Below are positions 62,504 through 64,000 of a DNA stretch of 64,000 nucleotides, piece after piece; position 1 is the first letter of the stretch, and each line of letters starts with the position of its first letter. Origin of the DNA: Cyanobium sp. N.Huapi 1H5 (GTDB lineage Bacteria > Cyanobacteriota > Cyanobacteriia > PCC-6307 > Cyanobiaceae); contig NZ_JAGQBH010000003.1 in the NCBI RefSeq assembly GCF_024345535.1, positions 434,001 to 498,000 on the forward strand, written 5' to 3'. Under the pieces are notes generated by a model. The model searched no databases, was not told the DNA's origin, and saw nothing but the letters and a program-made list of their open reading frames with translations. The position numbers and the translations under genes are program-made.

Positions 62504-63346
62504 GGAAACGGCCCGCCAGGGCCCGCAGGGTGGGCCAGCGCTGGGCCGGCGGGCAGTGGCGCCAGAGGATGGCGGCCACCGCCGGCAGGTAGAGGTGGGA
62601 CCTGGGGTGGAAGAAGGTGAACAGCAGGCCCCGCAGGCTGCCCAGGGGCAGACGCTTCTGCTCGTCGCTGAAGTCGTTGAGGACCACGACCCCGGGGGTG
62701 ACGCGGGCATCGATGCCGCAGCGGACCGCCCGCATCACCCACTCGGAATCGGCGTGGTAGTGGGGCAGCCAGCGGGCGTCATAGAGGCCGACCCGGCGAA
62801 AGACCTCCTGGCGGATCAGCACGCCGTTGCCCGGCATCGCCTCGGCCTCGAGCACCTCGGCGGCCGCCAGCGCAGGATCCAGCTGGCTGGCCAGCTCGTC
62901 GTGGTGGGACAGGCGCAGGAAGCGCTCCGTCCCCCAGTCGGTGCGGGTGCCCAGGGCCCAGATCCGCCCGGGCTCGGCCAGCAGGTCGATGCGGCTGCCC
63001 AGGATCCCGCAGCCGTGGCGCTGGGCCAGGGCCACCATCCGCTCCACGTAATCGGCCGGGACGACGGCATCGTCATTGATGGTGAGCACGTAGTCGGTGC
63101 CGGCCGCCAGGGCCCGCCGCACGCCCCGGTTGGTGGCGCCGGCCCAGAAATCCCGGTCTCCGGCCGTCACCACCGTCACCTTGGGATGCTGCCGGCGGAC
63201 CGCCGCCACGGTGCCGTCGCTGGAGTTGGCATCCACCACCACGACCCGCAGGGCGCCGTGGGTCTGGCCGGCCATGGCGGCCAGGAAGCGCAGGGTGGTC
63301 TCGCGGCGGTTGCGGGTGGGCACCACGGCGGTGACCAGCGGCATGG

Positions 63347-63350
<4 letters not shown>
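62487..63350 (-). CDS. Glycosyltransferase family 2
   Basis: A 287-aa GT-A enzyme. Seen: VVPTRNRRETTLRFLAAMA at the N-terminus, VVVDANSSDGTVAA, a DD metal motif in LTINDDAVVPADYV, EAMPGNGVLIRQEVF, and PHYHADSEWVMRAVRCG near the catalytic end. High GC, unlike RgpF, so it may have come separately. It overlaps both neighbours (17 bp with the plus-strand GT2 and 4 bp with uvrD). Confidence 0.87.

Positions 63351-64000
<650 letters not shown>

Overview
The window is chromosomal DNA from a GC-rich picocyanobacterium, most like freshwater Cyanobium or Synechococcus subcluster 5.2 (inference). It carries the photosystem II genes psbK and psbE-psbF-psbL-psbJ, rubredoxin (rubA) and ycf48, chlorophyll synthesis chlD, NDH-1 genes ndhC-ndhK-ndhJ, and a carotenoid oxygenase. 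The cyanobacterial HIP1 palindrome GCGATCGC occurs repeatedly (for example 2593-2600 and 18764-18771). Genes are packed tightly, and many neighbours overlap by 1-40 bp. No transposase, integrase, rRNA or CRISPR array was seen. One tRNA gene (CAU anticodon) is present.

Layout. 1-15840 is mostly core: a truncated histidine kinase, cobS, tgt, psbK, a WecG/TagA-type transferase, a 1084-aa GH15-like protein, an oxidoreductase, a CNNM/CorC membrane protein, tRNA, pyrE, ygfZ, a RecB-like nuclease, phosphoglucomutase and rdgB. 15899-23260 is an islet of sugar transferases with lower GC in its first part, plus a YciI-like protein and a stand-alone Nif11 peptide. 23291-25734 holds the carotenoid oxygenase, a tiny secreted Cys-rich protein and hisB. 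25848-30861 separates hisB from fabI and holds a beta-carbonic anhydrase, a glycosyltransferase, an unrecognised pair of membrane proteins and another tiny Cys-rich secreted protein. 30877-43622 is core again: fabI, a phosphopantetheinyl transferase, degT, photolyase, nudix, folK, chlD, an MCE protein with its ABC ATPase, and yvcK. 43812-46454 is a second islet (pyruvyl transferase and WbsX-like). 46461-50612 is the photosynthetic and NDH block, closed by a clear intrinsic terminator. 50747-58697 has hisS, then a nucleotide-sugar block (UDP-glucuronate epimerase, UDP-xylose synthase, UDP-glucose dehydrogenase, galE) and a large membrane protein. 58767-64000 has cca and a truncated uvrD/pcrA, separated by a third islet (RgpF-like and two GT2 enzymes).

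How the genes fit together. The nucleotide-sugar genes would supply UDP-glucuronate, UDP-galacturonate, UDP-xylose and UDP-galactose. At least ten glycosyltransferase-type genes, a pyruvyl transferase, a WbsX-like protein and an RgpF-like protein are spread over several junctions between housekeeping genes rather than gathered in one locus. The most likely output is a variable cell-surface polysaccharide (inference). The least explained genes are the two-gene membrane cassette at 27908-30363, the two tiny secreted Cys-rich proteins and the lone Nif11 peptide.
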